DNA of 64,000 nt. Source: Prevotella sp. Its GTDB lineage: Bacteria > Bacteroidota > Bacteroidia > Bacteroidales > Bacteroidaceae. A program made the position numbers and the translations under genes. The notes under the pieces are model-generated. The model was given only the letters and a program-made list of their open reading frames with translations. It was not told the DNA's origin and did not search any database. The stretch spans positions 62,001-126,000 of the forward strand of contig JAFUFD010000054.1 in NCBI GenBank assembly GCA_017470055.1. Reading direction: 5' to 3'. Below are positions 60,626 through 64,000 of the stretch, in pieces (the stretch's first letter is position 1; each line of letters starts with the position of its first letter).

Positions 60626-61552
60626 TTATACGTTACTTAACAACCAACCAAGGTAGATAAGGTAGCCGATGACCAACACAGCACCCTCCCAACGCTCTAC
60701 CGTATACTTGGTACGGGAGAAAAGCCATACCAAAACAACAGACCCAAGCATCATGGAGAGATCAATAAGGGTGATGCCTTGTATCTGCAAAGGACTGATC
60801 GTTGCCGTGAGCCCCAATATCAACAGGATATTAAAGACATTGGAGCCGATGACATTGCCAATGGCTATTGCTGACTGTCCCTTACGTGCCGCCACAACGC
60901 TCGTGGCAAGTTCTGGCAAAGAGGTACCGCCTGCGACAACAGTCAGTCCGACAACACCCTCACTGACACCTAACGCATAGGCTACCTCAGACGCAGAATC
61001 GACAAAGACATTACTGCCGACGACCAAAAGGGCAAGTCCCAGAATGACATACAGGACACTTAGCCACGGATTCATGGACTTGACTTCCCCTTGCTCAGCC
61101 TCACCATTTTTTGCCTGCGATAAGGTATAATACATGAAGGCGGTGAAGCCTGCGAGCAGGACGACACCATCAAAACGACCCAGGAACGAGTCGAAGGCGA
61201 TAAGTATCAGCAACACGGAGGCTGCCACAGAGAAGGGGATATCCTTACGCACTGTACTCTTGCTAATCGTCATGGGGGCTACCATCGCAGCACAGCCCAC
61301 GATGAGCATAGCATTCATCGTATTCGAGCCCACCACATTACCAATCGCCATATCAGGCGTACCCTTCAATGCCGACACTATACTGACGAACAGTTCTGGG
61401 GCAGAAGTCCCTGCGGCAACAATCGTCAGACCAATGATAATCTCTGGTATGCTCATGCGACGAGCCAAGGCAGAGGCTCCCTCTGTCAGGCGGTCGGCAC
61501 CAAACAGAACCATCGCCACACCTATTATAATTAAAAGGACATCAAATATCAT
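60626..61552 (-). CDS. Calcium/sodium:proton antiporter (YrbG family)
   Basis: About 308 residues of the CaCA superfamily with ten hydrophobic helices in two repeats. The paired alpha-repeats are seen in GLTIVAAGTSAPELFVSIVS / MAIGNVVGSNTMNAMLIVG and in GLTVVAGGTSLPELATSVVA / IAIGNVIGSNVFNILLILG. The start [20 protein letters not shown] is chosen by comparison with YrbG; an ATG eight codons upstream is possible. It overlaps the end of the S4-domain gene. Confidence 0.9.
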   Translation of the reverse strand: MIFDVLLIIIGVAMVLFGADRLTEGASALARRMSIPEIIIGLTIVAAGTSAPELFVSIVSALKGTPDMAIGNVVGSNTMNAMLIVGCAAMVAPMTISKSTVRKDIPFSVAASVLLILIAFDSFLGRFDGVVLLAGFTAFMYYTLSQAKNGEAEQGEVKSMNPWLSVLYVILGLALLVVGSNVFVDSASEVAYALGVSEGVVGLTVVAGGTSLPELATSVVAARKGQSAIAIGNVIGSNVFNILLILGLTATISPLQIQGITLIDLSMMLGSVVLVWLFSRTKYTVERWEGAVLVIGYLIYLGWLLSNV

Positions 61553-61961
61553 CGTCGTCAAAATCAAATTCGTCAAAAGCCTCTAAGGAAGGACCGATAA
61601 ACTCATCCAAGGCACGACGCTCCTTCTTCGTAGGACGTCCCGTACCACGAGCACGATCGACAAAGCCGCTGATACGGTTCATCTCCAGCAACTCATACTG
61701 GTCAGCGGGAGTGACATTCTCATAGACCTCAGGAATGAGTTTCGCCCCTACTCGCTGCTCTATTGTTTTCAGGATTTTAAAGGAATAGGTAACAGGAGGT
61801 TTACGGACACTAACAACCTCGCCCACCTTCACCATTCTGGAAGGTTTCACGTTCATGCCGTTCATCGTCACACGACCGTTCTTGATGGCATCAACGGCAA
61901 TACTACGTGTCTTGAAGATACGTGCCGCCCACAGCCATTTGTCAACTCTTGCTTCCTCCAT
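61542..61961 (-). CDS. S4-domain RNA-binding protein (Hsp15/HslR-like)
   Basis: 139 residues. The S4 domain occupies the N-terminal 60: [41 protein letters not shown]. coli Hsp15 rescues nascent-chain-blocked 50S subunits. The C-terminus has [14 protein letters not shown] and an acidic tail ([10 protein letters not shown]). It overlaps the pth 3' end by 20 bases, in keeping with a ribosome-maintenance operon. Confidence 0.9.
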   Translation of the reverse strand: MEEARVDKWLWAARIFKTRSIAVDAIKNGRVTMNGMNVKPSRMVKVGEVVSVRKPPVTYSFKILKTIEQRVGAKLIPEVYENVTPADQYELLEMNRISGFVDRARGTGRPTKKERRALDEFIGPSLEAFDEFDFDDDDI

Positions 61962-62529
61962 TCTTCCCTAACTTATTATATTGGTTCATGGTGATATCAA
62001 TACCCGCCAGCACGAAACTCTTGATGATATCTACCCCTAAGTCGATAGCGGGTTGCAGCACCTTCAGTTCGTCCTCGCTATAGCGACCTAAGACATAATC
62101 GATTTGCATACCCTGGGGATAGTCATTACCAATACCCATCCGCAAACGGGCATAGTTCTGACCGATGAGTTGCTGGATATGCCCCAGCCCATTATGCCCT
62201 CCGTTAGAGCCATTCGCCTTCAGGCGGAACTGTCCCAAGGGAATCGCCACATCGTCACTGATGACCAGCAGACGGTTCTGGTCGATATTCTCTTTGTTAA
62301 ACCAATAGCGTACGGCATTGCCACTTAGGTTCATATACGTAGAGGGTTTGAGGAGAAACACCTTACGACCTTTCAGACTCGTCTCGCATATAAAGCCATA
62401 GCGCTTATCCTCAAAAACAATATTGGACGCCTTCGCAAAAGCGTCCAATACCATAAATCCTGTATTGTGGCGGGTCATATCGTACTCATCACCGATGTTC
62501 CCCAAGCCAACAATCAAATACTTGTCCAT
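61942..62529 (-). CDS. pth: Peptidyl-tRNA hydrolase
   Basis: 195 residues. Recycles peptidyl-tRNA dropped from ribosomes. [20 protein letters not shown] contains the conserved Asn11 and catalytic His21; [36 protein letters not shown] and [14 protein letters not shown] complete the site. 11 bases behind rplY, the usual bacterial pairing. Confidence 0.96.
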   Translation of the reverse strand: MDKYLIVGLGNIGDEYDMTRHNTGFMVLDAFAKASNIVFEDKRYGFICETSLKGRKVFLLKPSTYMNLSGNAVRYWFNKENIDQNRLLVISDDVAIPLGQFRLKANGSNGGHNGLGHIQQLIGQNYARLRMGIGNDYPQGMQIDYVLGRYSEDELKVLQPAIDLGVDIIKSFVLAGIDITMNQYNKLGKNGGSKS

Positions 62530-62540
62530 TCTATGCTATA

Positions 62541-63143
62541 TTACTGAGCAGCCTCTTCTGCTGCAGCAGCCGAGCGAGAGGCACGTGTAGCCTTCACTGA
62601 GCATACGATAACCTCCTTTGAGGTAGCAATCTCCAGACCCTCGAACTGCAGAGAGCCAACCTTAATGCTCTTGCCAAGTTCCAGAGGAGTAACATCGATA
62701 TCGAGTTTCTCTGGAATGTTCTTATAAGGAGCGGTCACATTGATCTTACGAATCTGCAACTGGAGTTTACCACCATCACGTACACCCTGAGCATGACCAG
62801 TCAGGTTGACAGGAATACCAATTGTGATAGGCTTTGTCTCGTTGATCTCGAAGAAATCCACGTGCAGCACAGCGTCTGATGTCGGGTGGAACTGAATCTC
62901 CTTGATGACAGCCTTATGAGCCTCGCCATCGATGGTCAGGTTGACAACATATACATGAGGAGTATAGATAGCCTTACGCAGTTCTGTCATAGGAACTCCG
63001 AAAGAGAATGCCTCAGGCAGTCCTTTAGCGTCTTTCTTCTCACCATAAAGATTACAGGGAATCAATCCTTCCTTACGAAGCAACTTAGAGGCTTTTTTGC
63101 CTGTCTCGGTGCGCTTCTGACCGCTTACATTAATTTCTCTCAT
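62541..63143 (-). CDS. rplY: Ribosomal protein bL25, CTC form
   Basis: 200 residues: an N-terminal 5S-rRNA-binding L25 domain (KKASKLLRKEGLIPCNLYGE) plus the C-terminal CTC beta domain (PVNLTGHAQGVRDGGKLQLQ, LELGKSIKVGSLQFEGLEIA) and an Ala/Glu tail. First gene of rplY-pth-S4-antiporter; -7 box at 63216-63224. Confidence 0.95.
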   Translation of the reverse strand: MREINVSGQKRTETGKKASKLLRKEGLIPCNLYGEKKDAKGLPEAFSFGVPMTELRKAIYTPHVYVVNLTIDGEAHKAVIKEIQFHPTSDAVLHVDFFEINETKPITIGIPVNLTGHAQGVRDGGKLQLQIRKINVTAPYKNIPEKLDIDVTPLELGKSIKVGSLQFEGLEIATSKEVIVCSVKATRASRSAAAAEEAAQ

Positions 63144-63215
63144 AATAAATGTGTTACTCTAAATTAAGTTATACTTTTTTGCTTAATTCACCATCACACG
63201 ATGCGAAAAGCGGGT

Positions 63216-63224
63216 GCAAAGGTA
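63216..63224 (-). promoter_or_regulatory. -7 promoter box of the rplY operon
   Basis: Minus-strand TACCTTTGC, 72 bases before the rplY ATG, leaving a leader where autoregulation by L25 would be possible. Confidence 0.72.
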
Positions 63225-63287
63225 CGAAGAAGTAAGAGAAAAACAAAATAAATTCCGATTTATTTTCATTTTTCCAAAGGAAATGTG

Positions 63288-63296
63288 TACCTTTGC
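63288..63296 (+). promoter_or_regulatory. -7 promoter box of nusB
   Basis: TACCTTTGC, 37 bases before the nusB ATG. Confidence 0.72.
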
Positions 63297-63333
63297 ACGT
63301 GATAAGAGTATCAAACATGCTATTCTATAGAAT

Positions 63334-64000
63334 ATGATTAATCGAGAGATCATTAGAATTAAGGTAGTTCAGTTAACCTATGCGTACTATCAAAACGGTA
63401 ACAAGAACATTGAGGCAGCAGAGAAAGAACTTCTCTTCAGTCTCTCCAAGGCATATGACCTTTACAATTATCTGTTAGCACTTATTGTGGGAATTACCAG
63501 AGAGTCACGCCGTCATCTGGAGGTGGCACAGTCAAGGGCGAAACGAGAGGGGACGGAGATGCCCTCACAGAAATTTGCCTACAATCGCTTTGCCCTACAA
63601 CTGGAAGAGAACAAGATGTTGAACGAGTTCATGGAGACCAAGAAATTGAATTGGGACGATGAACCAGAATTCCTCAAGAAGATGTATCTTCAGATTATCG
63701 ATAGTCAGATATACCAAGACTATATGGCATCTGAGGAGGACGACTACGACAACGACCGTGAGTTATGGCGTAAACTCTATCGGACGCTGGTTCAGGACAA
63801 CACCGACCTTGATGCCCTTTTGGAGGAGCAAAGTCTCTATTGGAATGACGACAAGGAGGTGGTGGACACTTTCGTCTTGAAAACTATCAAGCGTTTTGAG
63901 GAGAAGAATCAGTCGAAACAGGAGTTATTGCCAGAATACAACAGTGACGAGGACAAGGACTATGCCCGTAAACTGTTCCGTGCCACCATTATGAATGCCG
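63334..64000 (+). CDS. nusB: Transcription antitermination factor NusB (Bacteroidetes long form), 5' part
   Basis: Open from the ATG at 63334 (MINREIIRIKVVQLTYAYYQ) to the window end, 222 codons and incomplete. Bacteroidetes NusB has an N-terminal helical extension of about 150 residues before the canonical domain; this fits the helical charged sequence seen (AEKELLFSLSKAYDLYNYLL, SEEDDYDNDRELWRKLYRTL). The conserved NusB fold proper is only beginning at the edge (DYARKLFRATIMNA). Confidence 0.85.
   Translation, partial: MINREIIRIKVVQLTYAYYQNGNKNIEAAEKELLFSLSKAYDLYNYLLALIVGITRESRRHLEVAQSRAKREGTEMPSQKFAYNRFALQLEENKMLNEFMETKKLNWDDEPEFLKKMYLQIIDSQIYQDYMASEEDDYDNDRELWRKLYRTLVQDNTDLDALLEEQSLYWNDDKEVVDTFVLKTIKRFEEKNQSKQELLPEYNSDEDKDYARKLFRATIMNA

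Overview
The window is a chromosomal segment of a Bacteroidales bacterium, most likely Prevotella or a close relative. Three things point there. Nearly every intergenic start carries the Bacteroidetes -7 element TAnnTTTG(C), and classical -35 boxes and Shine-Dalgarno sequences are absent. The gene content is typical: Bacteroidetes-type LptD, DUF4369 and DUF4377 lipoproteins, glutamine synthetase III, and a PurF-like enzyme with a short propeptide. Most of the window is well-kept housekeeping DNA, interrupted by two AT-rich accessory patches.

Layout. 1-11.1 kb: minus-strand genes mfd (cut by the window edge), plsC, a dolichol-phosphate-mannose-synthase-like glycosyltransferase, a metallophosphoesterase, a stand-alone MetH activation domain, pyrC, a DUF4369 lipoprotein, a small membrane protein and divIC/ftsB. 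dnaX is divergent, asnA is convergent with it, and a tRNA-Arg(CCG) follows. 11.2-22.2 kb: a defence-type island starting at the tRNA, whose 3' end is duplicated 113 bp downstream. It holds a Bro-N/Fic remnant, a DUF1016 nuclease, an internally deleted GIY-YIG/DUF4357 gene, a four-gene operon res-mod-zinc ribbon-DUF4145/HEPN-like, an AbiJ_NTD4/HEPN-like gene and a Fic gene. The last two share a duplicated control region.

22.3-36 kb: pepT, a CPA2 antiporter, lptD, an HD hydrolase, a DUF4377 lipoprotein, a structured intergenic region, an OadA-like carboxyltransferase with a degenerate biotinyl domain, a lipoprotein, a GH43 lipoprotein, and queF with a queuosine-precursor transporter behind a likely preQ1 riboswitch. 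36-42.1 kb: the second accessory patch, with a tripartite HipBST toxin-antitoxin operon, a large SF1 helicase-nuclease and two small lipoproteins.

42.1-60.5 kb: an AlkZ-related protein, a TlpA-like thioredoxin, then a nitrogen/glutamine supercluster. asnB, a purF-like gene, pyrG, a porin-like gene, amt and P-II lie on the minus strand; gltB-gltD-dapF-glnN diverges from them. Ammonium import, its P-II sensor, GS/GOGAT and three glutamine amidotransferases therefore sit side by side. 60.6-64 kb: a Ca/Na antiporter, an S4-domain protein, pth and rplY on the minus strand, with nusB (cut by the window end) divergent.

Two features cut across the gene map. Short seven-base tandem repeats of differing unit sequence occupy at least twelve core-gene junctions or coding segments, none in the accessory islands, and some supply stop codons or whole spacers. 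The strongest candidate for an undescribed system is the translationally coupled res-mod-zinc ribbon-HEPN-like operon with its neighbouring AbiJ/Fic cassette, whose inverted-repeat operator is conserved while its centre has diverged.
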